A stretch of 10,934 bases of DNA from Methanosarcinales archaeon. GTDB taxonomy: Archaea; Halobacteriota; Methanosarcinia; Methanosarcinales; Methanogasteraceae. The first letter of the stretch is position 1. The number at the start of each line of letters is the position of its first letter. The position numbers were made by a program, and so were the translations under genes. The stretch covers positions 1-10,934 of the forward strand of contig DAOVGO010000173.1 in NCBI GenBank assembly GCA_030672345.1, read 5' to 3'. Below the pieces are notes generated by a model. It did no database searches, was not told the origin of the DNA, and was given only the letters and a program-made list of their open reading frames with translations. Below, in pieces: positions 6,041 to 10,934 of this stretch.

Positions 6041-6446
6041 ATCGCATCAAGGACACGACACCCGTTCTTCCGCGCGGAAGTGGTTCTGAAGATAGAGGAG
6101 ATGGAGAGTGTGCAGCTGAAGGATTACCTTGAAATGGATCAGCGTGATGCGGCAAGCCAGATGAACGTCTCGCAGCCGACCTTTCACAGAATCAATTACC
6201 GAAGCAAGAAGTAAGATTGCTTATGCTCTGGTCTGCGGCAGACCGATACGGATACATGGAGGTACCTACAGGATGGCGACGACATCAGCAAGAAAGTTCA
6301 AGTGCTACGACTGCCAACACGAATGGGAGGAAGCGCATGACACAGGGCGACCGCAGAACTGCCAGAAATGCAGGAGCGCAAATTTGCACCGGGCAGAGGA
6401 TGATCGCGGCTATGCCAGAGGCGGCATGGGTAGACACGGATGCTAA
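6041..6446 (+). pseudogene. DUF134 (UPF0251) HTH protein with C-terminal zinc ribbon, frameshifted
   Basis: DUF134 proteins are predicted HTH DNA-binding proteins often found beside Mrp and NifX-like genes. Reading from 6080 gives VVLKIEEMESVQLKDYLEM, then DQRDAASQMNVSQPTFHRI, which follows the family's EEVVLxxDExEALRLKDLEGxxQ and VSRPTFxRIL pattern. This frame ends at TAA 6212-6214. The next frame, from 6213, continues exactly where the family does: KIAYALVCGRPIRIHGGTY, then a CxxC...CxxC zinc ribbon and a Gly/Arg-rich tail ending at TAA 6444. Removing one base at about 6212 joins the halves. The N-terminus is also unclear: only about 13 codons precede the conserved strand before a stop at 6038, and an ATG at 6037 opens a different frame. 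It is either a decayed gene, a sequencing error or a recoded gene. Confidence 0.65.
6273..6446 (+). CDS. Small zinc-ribbon protein (possible separate translation of the DUF134 C-terminus)
   Basis: A 57-residue ORF in the post-frameshift reading frame. It has CYDC (11-14) and CQKC (30-33), a clean treble-clef/zinc-ribbon spacing with KFKCYDCQHEWEE before it, a linker of 15 residues, and a DRGYARGGMGRHGC tail. GGAGGT at 6258-6263 lies 9 nt before the ATG at 6273, so the zinc ribbon could be translated alone even if the HTH half is broken. The GGAGGT also encodes the GGT of the family's conserved IRIxGG(T/N)Y end, so the ribosome site may be a coincidence of coding. The stop is 30 nt before the Mrp start. 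The function would be metal or nucleic-acid binding; this is inference. Confidence 0.45.
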   Translation: MATTSARKFKCYDCQHEWEEAHDTGRPQNCQKCRSANLHRAEDDRGYARGGMGRHGC

Positions 6447-6476
6447 AATGGCGCTATGATAACATAGGTGAGAACG

Positions 6477-7304
6477 ATGAACGAAGGAAGTAATGCAGGA
6501 CCTGATATGGAACAGGATGAACGCCTGAAAGAGCGGATGGCGAACGTAAAGCACAAAATACTGGTTATGAGCGGGAAGGGCGGCGTTGGCAAGACCACCG
6601 TGGCTATCAATCTTGCACTCACCCTTGCAACGAAAGGATACGAGGTAGGAGTCATGGATGCCGATATACACGGACCAAACGTCCCTAAAATGCTTGGAAT
6701 CGAGGACTCGCATCCCGATGTCTCGGAAGATGGTATATCACCTGTCTTTGTGCCCCCGCGACTGAAGGTCATGTCGCTGGCATTCATGCTCGAGAGCAAG
6801 GATACTCCGATCGTATGGAGGGGACCGCTCAAGATGGGTGCGATCAAACAATTTCTTTCGGACGTGTTCTGGGGCGATCTGGATTATCTAATCGTCGATC
6901 TCCCTCCGGGAACCGGTGATGAGCCGTTAAGCGCCGCCCAGTTGATTCCTGACATCGATGGAGCGATCATCGTCACCACACCGCAGGATGTGGCTTTACT
7001 GGATTCGAGAAAGTCAGTGAGCTTTGCAAGAGCACTTGGTATGCCGGTAATCGGGATCATAGAGAATATGAGCGGATTTAAGTGCCCGAACTGCGGTGAA
7101 ATGATCGATCTGTTCAAGATCGGTGGCGGTGAGCGTTCTGCCGCCGATATGGGCGTACCGTTTCTTGGCAGGATACCGATCGAGGCAATGATCGTTGAAT
7201 CAGGTGATAGTGGCATACCGTTCGTGCTTGAGCACAAATCAGATGCTGCAGACGCTTTTGAGGCGATTGTTGATCAGGTAGAAAAAATCATAAATGAGGA
7301 ATAG
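6477..7304 (+). CDS. Mrp/NBP35-family Fe-S carrier P-loop ATPase
   Basis: A 275-residue cytosolic MinD-type P-loop ATPase of the Mrp/NBP35/ApbC family, which carries Fe-S clusters to target proteins. The deviant Walker A is SGKGGVGKT (32-40) with the signature Lys34. GVMDADIHGPNVPKMLG (58-74) is the switch I region. PIVWRGPLKMGAIKQFL (111-127) and LIVDLPPGTGDEPLSAAQL (138-156) are family hallmarks, the latter containing Walker B/switch II. IIENMSGFKCPNCGE (194-208) holds the CxxC pair (Cys203, Cys206) that binds the bridging cluster at the dimer interface. It is full length, with a short acidic N-terminal extension instead of the DUF59 domain seen in bacterial Mrp. The start at ATG 6477 follows GGTGA (6467-6471). 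It is followed after 4 nt by the NifX-like gene. Confidence 0.94.
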   Translation: MNEGSNAGPDMEQDERLKERMANVKHKILVMSGKGGVGKTTVAINLALTLATKGYEVGVMDADIHGPNVPKMLGIEDSHPDVSEDGISPVFVPPRLKVMSLAFMLESKDTPIVWRGPLKMGAIKQFLSDVFWGDLDYLIVDLPPGTGDEPLSAAQLIPDIDGAIIVTTPQDVALLDSRKSVSFARALGMPVIGIIENMSGFKCPNCGEMIDLFKIGGGERSAADMGVPFLGRIPIEAMIVESGDSGIPFVLEHKSDAADAFEAIVDQVEKIINEE

Positions 7305-7308
7305 TATC

Positions 7309-7737
7309 ATGAAGATATGTGTGACTTCAACCGGATCCGGGCTGGATTCGCCCGTCGATACGAGATTCGGGCGATGTTCATATTTCGTGATCGTTGATCC
7401 GGAAACAATGGAATATGCGGCAGTACCAAACCAGAGCGCAGGCGCTTCTGCCGGAGCAGGGACACAGGCGGCGCAGACCGTCGCTGCGAAGGGCGCCGGT
7501 GTGGTGGTCACCGGACACGTTGGACCAAACGCTATCCAGACGCTTGAGGCTGCCGGCATCCGGATCATGACTGGTGCAAGCGGCACGGTCAGCGACGCTA
7601 TCGAGCAGTACAGGGATGGCAAATTGGATTCCGGAACGGCTGGATCGGGCGCGGGGACTGTCAGTGGTGCCAGTACTGGTGGCGCTGGTGCTGGCAGAGG
7701 CATGAGGGTGCAGGCAGCACCAGGACCAGAGAACTGA
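7309..7737 (+). CDS. NifX/NifB-C-terminal-like (dinitrogenase Fe-Mo cofactor biosynthesis family) protein
   Basis: A 142-residue protein with a single NifX-like domain. Members bind or chaperone Fe-S or FeMo-co-type clusters; many archaeal and bacterial copies lie beside Mrp and have no link to nitrogen fixation. MKICVTSTGSGLDSPVDTRFGRCSYFVIVD (1-30) is the standard start, followed by the Gly/Ala-rich helix AGAGTQAAQTVAAKGAGVVVTGHVGPNAIQTLEAAGIRI (about 50-88) and the closing GTVSDAIEQYRDGKL helix (about 93-107). The last ~35 residues are a low-complexity Gly/Ala/Ser tail with one Arg-containing patch. The start at ATG 7309 follows GAGGA (7296-7300) by 8 nt. An ATG at 7294 would overlap the Mrp end. 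No nif structural genes are in the window, so a nitrogenase role is not supported. Confidence 0.88.
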   Translation: MKICVTSTGSGLDSPVDTRFGRCSYFVIVDPETMEYAAVPNQSAGASAGAGTQAAQTVAAKGAGVVVTGHVGPNAIQTLEAAGIRIMTGASGTVSDAIEQYRDGKLDSGTAGSGAGTVSGASTGGAGAGRGMRVQAAPGPEN

Positions 7738-8012
7738 CGAGATGAAATACCGGATCGATGAATCGCTGTGCGTCGGATGCGGCTTGTGCGTCAATGTATG
7801 CTCGGTAAGAGCGATAACCTTTGGCAGATACGGCGAAAGTTGACATTGATCGATGCACTGGCTGTGGTGCATGTGCTGGCGTATGCAAGAAAGGGGCGAT
7901 CATCGAGGTGCCGGCTGAAACTGAAACAGTACATGATGGCGCGGCGGCAGGCGCGGTCGTGTCAGGAGTTACGGCTGCCATAGGAGCCATCAGCGACGCT
8001 ATTAAGCAGTAT
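7589..8012 (+). repeat. Duplicated segment shared by NifX-like and ferredoxin tails
   Basis: The 13-mer TCAGCGACGCTAT occurs at 7589-7601 and again at 7990-8002 in the same codon phase. It is followed by CGAGCAGTAC and TAAGCAGTAT respectively (7 of 10 bases equal). It encodes (V/I)SDAI(E/K)QY in both proteins. The range given spans both copies; they are about 400 bp apart. Confidence 0.5.
7742..7843 (+). CDS. Ferredoxin, N-terminal [4Fe-4S] half (frame ends early)
   Basis: A 33-codon ORF starting 4 nt after the NifX-like stop. It encodes a complete first cluster motif, CVGCGLCVNVCSVRAITFG (Cys10, 13, 16, 20). In a normal 2[4Fe-4S] ferredoxin the chain would run straight on to a KVDIDRCTGCGAC second motif. 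Here the frame stops at TGA 7841-7843 and that second motif lies in the next frame (CDS 7821-8132). One extra base within 7818-7843, most likely in the GAAA at 7835-7838, explains the break. As written, the product would be a one-cluster miniprotein. See the second half and the frameshift finding. Confidence 0.7.
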   Translation: MKYRIDESLCVGCGLCVNVCSVRAITFGRYGES

Positions 8013-8132
8013 GGAATCCGCAGTTCCAGAGTCGCCGGCTCCCGCCGGAAAGGGGATAGTATGGGGCGCGGCGGCGGACGCAAAGGCAGTCGTGGTGGAC
8101 GCGGAATAAAGAAACAGGGCAGACGAAAATGA
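7821..8132 (+). CDS. Ferredoxin, second [4Fe-4S] half with Gly/Arg/Lys-rich tail
   Basis: This frame is open from 7818 to a stop at 8130. The only start at its head is TTG 7821, with no convincing ribosome site, and it overlaps the first ferredoxin ORF by 23 nt. Residues 1-30 hold AKVDIDRCTGCGACAGVCKKGAIIE, a full CxxCxxCxxxC cluster motif, which is the natural continuation of the upstream half. The tail is unusual: an Ala/Gly/Val segment, then SDAIKQYG, which resembles the NifX-like protein's SDAIEQY helix, then a basic, repeated Gly-Arg/Gly-Lys stretch (MGRGGGRKGSRGGRGIKK region) that could bind nucleic acid or be disordered. The rejoined protein would carry electrons to or from the Fe-S assembly proteins encoded upstream; this is inference. 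Confidence 0.7.
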   Translation: MADTAKVDIDRCTGCGACAGVCKKGAIIEVPAETETVHDGAAAGAVVSGVTAAIGAISDAIKQYGIRSSRVAGSRRKGDSMGRGGGRKGSRGGRGIKKQGRRK

Positions 8133-8162
8133 CCGCGATGTGGACGGGGCGAATCAGACAGA

Positions 8163-9437
8163 TCAATCAAAGATGATCCGGACCGGTTTGATCGAATTTA
8201 CCGAATCAGAAAGATTTTTCTTCTGATCTTCGAGTTCTTTACCGCGCATCTCCAGTTCTCCTCCCAAATTTTCGATCTCCTGCTCAATCCGCGTGATCCT
8301 TTCGTTATTTGCGGCGAGTTCCCGCTCCAGCGTGGTTTTTGTTTCTGATATGGTCAGACCGGAGATCTGATCCTCGATCTCCCTGATCTGAGAACCAATG
8401 GTTCGGTGCGCTTCTTTCTTTGAGGGAAAGGAATCCATTACCTGTTTTATCTGACCCATGGCTTTGTCACGCTTCTTATCCTTGAGCCCGAGGACGTCGT
8501 TCTCGAGTAAATTGCACACACCGGTCATAAAATCGCTGACGTCTGCTGCATCCATCTCAATCGGGTTCTTGAGGCACATATCAAGCGATTCCTTCTGTTT
8601 TGCAGAAAGCGTGTGTCTTCCACTTGCATCCTGCTTTTTCATCCGTTTAAAGGCTTTGTTAAGCGGCATGAACAGCTCCATGACGCTGGTTTCGATATCA
8701 TCCCTCTCATCACAAGCCCGTCTTAATCCGGTCTCGAATTCGACAAAGGAACTCCACTCAGCGCTGTCTGAGAGCTGTTCCAGCCGGGCGGCACAGTCAT
8801 CGCTTTTATGCTTGAAATCGTTCAATTCTGACCGAGCGTTCCCGATTCTTGAATTGTGCTCGGTGATATCATCCCGTATATCTTTTATACTCTGTATGGT
8901 TCCTGAAATCTCGCCGAAAGTCCCTATCTGGTCTTCCTTTCCATCGATCAGAAGTTTGAGTTTGGTAAGTAACTTTTTCACGTCCCTGACATCGGAAATT
9001 ACCTCTCCAACCTCCTTTGGGAAGAGATATCTGGAAGAATGGTGGCTTTTCACTGATTTTTCGAGTGTAGTTTCGAGATTAGTGTCAACGGTCGCGTGAA
9101 ATTCCCTGATAGCCGAATAATCCATCGCTGGAGTGTTGATCTTGTCGATCAGCACGTTGATCTGCCTGATTATGTTATCGCGAGCTGCAAGCCCCACTTT
9201 CAGCACACGGGGCGGCATCTCTGGAGGCTCTGCGGTCTCGAACACGCCGATATCGCGCACCAGTTGCTCTTTTGTTTCTTCGAGCTCTGCAAATATCCGG
9301 GCAGCGGATTTGAAGAAATCATCGAGATCCGCTTTCAATTCACCCGCAACCCAATCTTCAAGTTCGCAAAAGGCGATCTCGGGAGTCTCCTGCCGGGTTT
9401 CTTTTCCAATGATCTTGTTTAGCCATTTCAATGCCAT
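8163..9437 (-). CDS. Coiled-coil protein of unknown family, 424 aa
   Basis: I do not recognise a named family. The protein has no signal peptide or transmembrane span and is mostly charged helix. Residues 1-12 (MALKWLNKIIGK) form a short amphipathic helix like the membrane-docking start of PspA. A Pro-rich break lies at 69-76 (AEPPEMPP). Helical, coiled-coil-prone regions are at about 175-225 and 320-415, with a Glu/Lys-rich heptad-like stretch near 365-410, and the chain ends with a short beta-like VRIIFD. ATG 9437 is chosen because GGTTGAT overlaps it and a TATA-like TATGATAC lies at 9473-9480 on the minus strand; TTG 9440 is the alternative. It is divergent from the PspA block, with a 129-bp shared gap, and converges on the ferredoxin gene with only 30 bp between. 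A role with PspA at the membrane is inference from layout and the N-terminal helix. Confidence 0.8.
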   Translation of the reverse strand: MALKWLNKIIGKETRQETPEIAFCELEDWVAGELKADLDDFFKSAARIFAELEETKEQLVRDIGVFETAEPPEMPPRVLKVGLAARDNIIRQINVLIDKINTPAMDYSAIREFHATVDTNLETTLEKSVKSHHSSRYLFPKEVGEVISDVRDVKKLLTKLKLLIDGKEDQIGTFGEISGTIQSIKDIRDDITEHNSRIGNARSELNDFKHKSDDCAARLEQLSDSAEWSSFVEFETGLRRACDERDDIETSVMELFMPLNKAFKRMKKQDASGRHTLSAKQKESLDMCLKNPIEMDAADVSDFMTGVCNLLENDVLGLKDKKRDKAMGQIKQVMDSFPSKKEAHRTIGSQIREIEDQISGLTISETKTTLERELAANNERITRIEQEIENLGGELEMRGKELEDQKKNLSDSVNSIKPVRIIFD

Positions 9438-9452
9438 CAACCGATCCGGTAT

Positions 9453-9476
9453 GGTGTTATGGTGTATCGGTGTATC
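9453..9476 (-). repeat. Tandem 8-bp repeats upstream of the coiled-coil gene
   Basis: Read on the plus strand there are two identical copies of GGTGTATC (9461-9468, 9469-9476) preceded by a near-copy GGTGTTAT (9453-9460). They lie 16-39 bp upstream of the ATG at 9437, between the likely TATA element and the start. A regulatory role is possible; slippage-generated repeats are the simpler reading. Confidence 0.4.
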
Positions 9477-9537
9477 ATATCCGACAGTATTACATTATGC
9501 AGTCTTGATCTTGATATACCCTTCCAATCAGGAAAGC

Positions 9538-9543
9538 TTTTTA
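9538..9543 (+). promoter_or_regulatory. Weak TATA-like box for the two-TM miniprotein
   Basis: TTTTTA lies 24-29 nt upstream of the ATG at 9567, which would give a leaderless mRNA. It is weaker than the TTTATAT boxes elsewhere in the window. Confidence 0.35.
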
Positions 9544-9566
9544 CTGCCGTAAACCCTCATCGTTTC

Positions 9567-9737
9567 ATGGCAAACCTTTTCGGCATAAAACTCCGTGAGA
9601 TACTGCAGATTGTGATCATCGTCATCGTGGTCATGCTGGTCTATAAATTTTTGCTGATCGTGTTTGGGATGGCGCGGGTAATAATATTTGTAATAATAGT
9701 ATACATCATTTACAAGATTGTTAAGGCAATTCTGTGA
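9567..9737 (+). CDS. Small two-transmembrane protein, 56 aa
   Basis: A very hydrophobic miniprotein beginning MANLFGIKLREIL. It has two predicted transmembrane segments: about residues 13-33 (ILQIVIIVIVVMLVYKFLLIV region) and 37-53 (ARVIIFVIIVYIIYKIV). They are separated by a tight turn, with basic residues at the C-terminal side (KIVKAIL). Ile and Val dominate. An upstream in-frame start at 9459 would add an unlikely 36-residue leader, so ATG 9567 is preferred. The stop lies 37 nt before the PspA start. I recognise no named family. Its place directly before PspA suggests a membrane anchor or sensor for PspA, comparable in position to PspB/PspC-type partners elsewhere, without visible sequence similarity to them. 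Confidence 0.7.
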   Translation: MANLFGIKLREILQIVIIVIVVMLVYKFLLIVFGMARVIIFVIIVYIIYKIVKAIL

Positions 9738-9744
9738 CAACATC

Positions 9745-9751
9745 TTTATAT
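9745..9751 (+). promoter_or_regulatory. TATA box for pspA
   Basis: TTTATAT lies 24-30 nt upstream of the ATG at 9775 and immediately after the miniprotein stop. pspA can therefore be transcribed independently as a leaderless mRNA. Confidence 0.6.
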
Positions 9752-9774
9752 GATCTCATCGCCATGGTGGATTT

Positions 9775-10470
9775 ATGGGATTATTCACACGCATGGAACT
9801 TATGGTGAAATCCAAGGCAAATAAGCTCCTCGATCGCCATGAAGACCCGCGGGAGATACTCGATTACTCTTACCAGAAACAACTGGAGCTTCTTCAGCAG
9901 GTAAAGCGCAGCGTAGCCACGGTTGTCACAGCCAAGAAACGGCTTGAACTCCAGAAAGCAAAACTTGAGCAGAACACTCAAAAACTCGATAGGCAGGCAA
10001 AGGATGCCGTCAATGCTGGCAGGGACGATCTCGCACGTCTTGCGCTCGAACGGAAGAAGTCCAATACGATTGAGATCGAAAGTCTCATTATGCAGATCAA
10101 TGAGCAGGATCTGGAACAGCAAAAACTCATTGAGACGGAAAGGAAACTTTCAGCGAAGATAGTGGCATTCAGAACGAAGAAAGAGACGATAAAGGCGCAG
10201 TACACCGCTGCCGAAGCGCAGGTGAAGGTGAAAGAGGCGGTCACCGGGATATCTGAGGAGATGGCTGATGTCGGGTTTGCTATCCAGCGGGCTGAGGATA
10301 AGACCGAGACTATGCGTGCAAAATCGGCTGCGCTTGACGAAATGGTCGAACTCGGCGCTCTCGATGAGATCGGAGGGGAAGACGAGATCGAGCGGGAACT
10401 TCGCAGGATGCAGACCACCGCCGGCGTGGGTGATGATCTTGCGAGATTGAAGGAGGAGATGGGAAGATGA
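9775..10470 (+). CDS. pspA: PspA/IM30 (Vipp1) family membrane-stress protein
   Basis: A 231-residue PspA/IM30 protein of the ESCRT-III-like superfamily. It binds stressed or curved membrane from the cytosol and assembles into rings or rods. The first 20 residues (MGLFTRMELMVKSKANKLLD) form the amphipathic membrane-binding helix typical of the family, followed by the conserved HEDPREILDYSYQKQLELL (about 22-40). A long coiled-coil hairpin fills about 40-165 with the alpha2/alpha3-type heptads, then a loop and a shorter helix to about 220, ending DDLARLKEEMGR. Length and order match PspA (E. coli about 222 residues). ATG 9775 is chosen because it opens the MGLFTR motif; the nearby ATG 9764 is out of frame. 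The stop overlaps the next gene's start (ATGA), so the PspAA gene is translationally coupled. Confidence 0.93.
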   Translation: MGLFTRMELMVKSKANKLLDRHEDPREILDYSYQKQLELLQQVKRSVATVVTAKKRLELQKAKLEQNTQKLDRQAKDAVNAGRDDLARLALERKKSNTIEIESLIMQINEQDLEQQKLIETERKLSAKIVAFRTKKETIKAQYTAAEAQVKVKEAVTGISEEMADVGFAIQRAEDKTETMRAKSAALDEMVELGALDEIGGEDEIERELRRMQTTAGVGDDLARLKEEMGR

Positions 10471-10745
10471 TCATAAGAATCATGACCGAGGGTCAGTACA
10501 GGGTGAGCGATGATTTGCTGGACGAATTAAACGAGCTCGACAACGAAATCGTGCGATTGCTCGAATCTGGCGATGAAACGAAGTTCAGAGACGTGCTTCG
10601 GGCATTTACGTCGGAGATTCGGGAGAAGGGAACACCTCTTGATCCGGATATCATTATGGAATCGGATCTGATCGTTCCGCCGGATGATCTCACGCTTTCA
10701 GAAGCGGCACGGATATTCAGCGGTGAGGGGCTCATACCGGATTGA
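10467..10745 (+). CDS. pspAA: PspAA (PspA-associated protein)
   Basis: A 92-residue protein matching the PspA-associated domain known from archaea and Actinobacteria, where it is typically encoded next to PspA. Its exact biochemical role is unknown. Visible hallmarks are the MIIRIMTEGQYRVSDDLLDELNELD start (the MIxRIMxEGQxRVxDxLLDxLNxxD pattern), a middle helix VRLLESGDETKFRDVLRAF, REKGTPLDPDIIMESDLIVPPDDLTLSEA (conserved REKGxPL, SDLIVPPxDxTL) and the terminal FSGEGLIPD. The length is that of a complete single domain. The ATG overlaps the pspA stop by 4 nt and the next gene starts one nt after its stop, so the three form a tight operon. It has no membrane span, so it presumably acts on PspA in the cytosol. 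Confidence 0.88.
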   Translation: MIIRIMTEGQYRVSDDLLDELNELDNEIVRLLESGDETKFRDVLRAFTSEIREKGTPLDPDIIMESDLIVPPDDLTLSEAARIFSGEGLIPD

Positions 10746-10746
10746 A

Positions 10747-10934
10747 ATGGACCGATTTGGAATGAAATGTGGGAATACCCCCCGTAAGCAGATATTTGCG
10801 TCGCTTTGTATAGCATTCGTCTGCGGAGTGATCATTCAGCTCGTTCAGATAACAGTCTTCAATACTGCGGGCATTGACCGAATTTTAGGGAATTTGATGT
10901 CAATTTCACTGCTTATTATTCCCATACACATCGC
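10747..10934 (+). CDS. Membrane protein, 3' end beyond the window
   Basis: ATG 10747 begins one nt after the PspAA stop, so it belongs to the same operon. The 62 visible codons give a short basic/polar N-terminus (MDRFGMKCGNTPRKQ), one transmembrane segment at about 16-38 (FASLCIAFVCGVIIQLVQITVF), a short loop with AGIDRILGN, and the start of a second hydrophobic stretch (SISLLIIPIHI). I do not recognise the family from this part. Its tight coupling to pspA-pspAA makes it a likely membrane component of the stress system. It is incomplete only because the window ends. Confidence 0.6.
   Translation, partial: MDRFGMKCGNTPRKQIFASLCIAFVCGVIIQLVQITVFNTAGIDRILGNLMSISLLIIPIHI

Noticed and set aside
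6200..6220. Release-factor-type programmed +1 frameshift in the DUF134 gene as the firm explanation
   Set aside because: A +1 slip from AAG to AGT would pair poorly with tRNA-Lys and no stimulatory element is visible, so decay or sequencing error is at least as likely. Kept only as one option.
7309..7737. Nitrogen fixation role for the NifX-like gene
   Set aside because: No nifHDK or nifEN-like genes are in the window, and NifX-like proteins beside Mrp occur widely without nitrogenase.
7239..8170. Three long overlapping minus-strand frames, Pro/Ala/His-rich
   Set aside because: Antisense to Gly/Ala-rich NifX and ferredoxin coding sequence, whose low complexity keeps the reverse frames open.
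8458..9099. 213-codon open frame on the plus strand, Ser/Leu-rich
   Set aside because: It is the antisense shadow of the coiled-coil gene; the Ser/Leu richness is what reversed Glu/Lys-rich codons give.
1..10934. tRNA, rRNA, CRISPR arrays, insertion sequences or integrases
   Set aside because: I saw no cloverleaf-like GTTCRA segments, regular spacer-repeat arrays, transposase motifs or terminal inverted repeats with target duplications anywhere in the window.

Overview
The window is archaeal. It encodes a RadA recombinase, an Orc1/Cdc6 initiator, a Roadblock/LC7 protein, DUF169, a stand-alone pyruvate-kinase-C-like protein and 3-hexulose-6-phosphate synthase. Starts are preceded either by TTTATAT-type TATA boxes 24-31 nt upstream (leaderless or short-leader mRNAs) or by GGTGAT/GGAGG ribosome sites. 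The RadA, the variant Cdc6 Walker B, and the Mrp/NifX/ferredoxin/DUF134 cluster suggest an anaerobic methanogen-related euryarchaeon (Halobacteriota, Methanosarcinales-like). I cannot name the taxon.

Layout. 1-552 (-): N-terminal 184 residues of hexulose-phosphate synthase, running off the left edge. 721-1457 (+): a split-barrel flavoprotein-like gene and an unrecognised TTG-started gene, followed by a hairpin. 1569-3509 (+): three separately promoted genes (PK-C-like, Roadblock, DUF169), the last with an intrinsic-type terminator. 3700-5955 (+): Orc1/Cdc6 and RadA, each with its own leaderless-type promoter. 6041-8132 (+): a metal/Fe-S cluster of DUF134 HTH + zinc ribbon (broken by a one-base frameshift), Mrp/NBP35 ATPase, NifX-like protein and a 2[4Fe-4S] ferredoxin (also broken by a one-base frameshift). 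8163-9437 (-): a 424-residue coiled-coil protein of unknown family. 9567-10934 (+): a two-TM miniprotein, PspA, PspAA and the start of a membrane protein.

How the genes relate. The Mrp-NifX-ferredoxin-DUF134 set is probably one Fe-S/metal-cofactor handling unit. Both of its broken genes carry one extra nucleotide, and three of its proteins end in Gly/Arg- or Gly/Ala-rich tails. The ferredoxin tail also carries a segment that matches the NifX C-terminal helix at DNA level. The right end is an archaeal phage-shock-type membrane-stress locus (PspA-PspAA). The divergent coiled-coil protein begins with a PspA-like amphipathic helix and is a candidate uncharacterised partner. These two blocks are the most interesting parts of the window.
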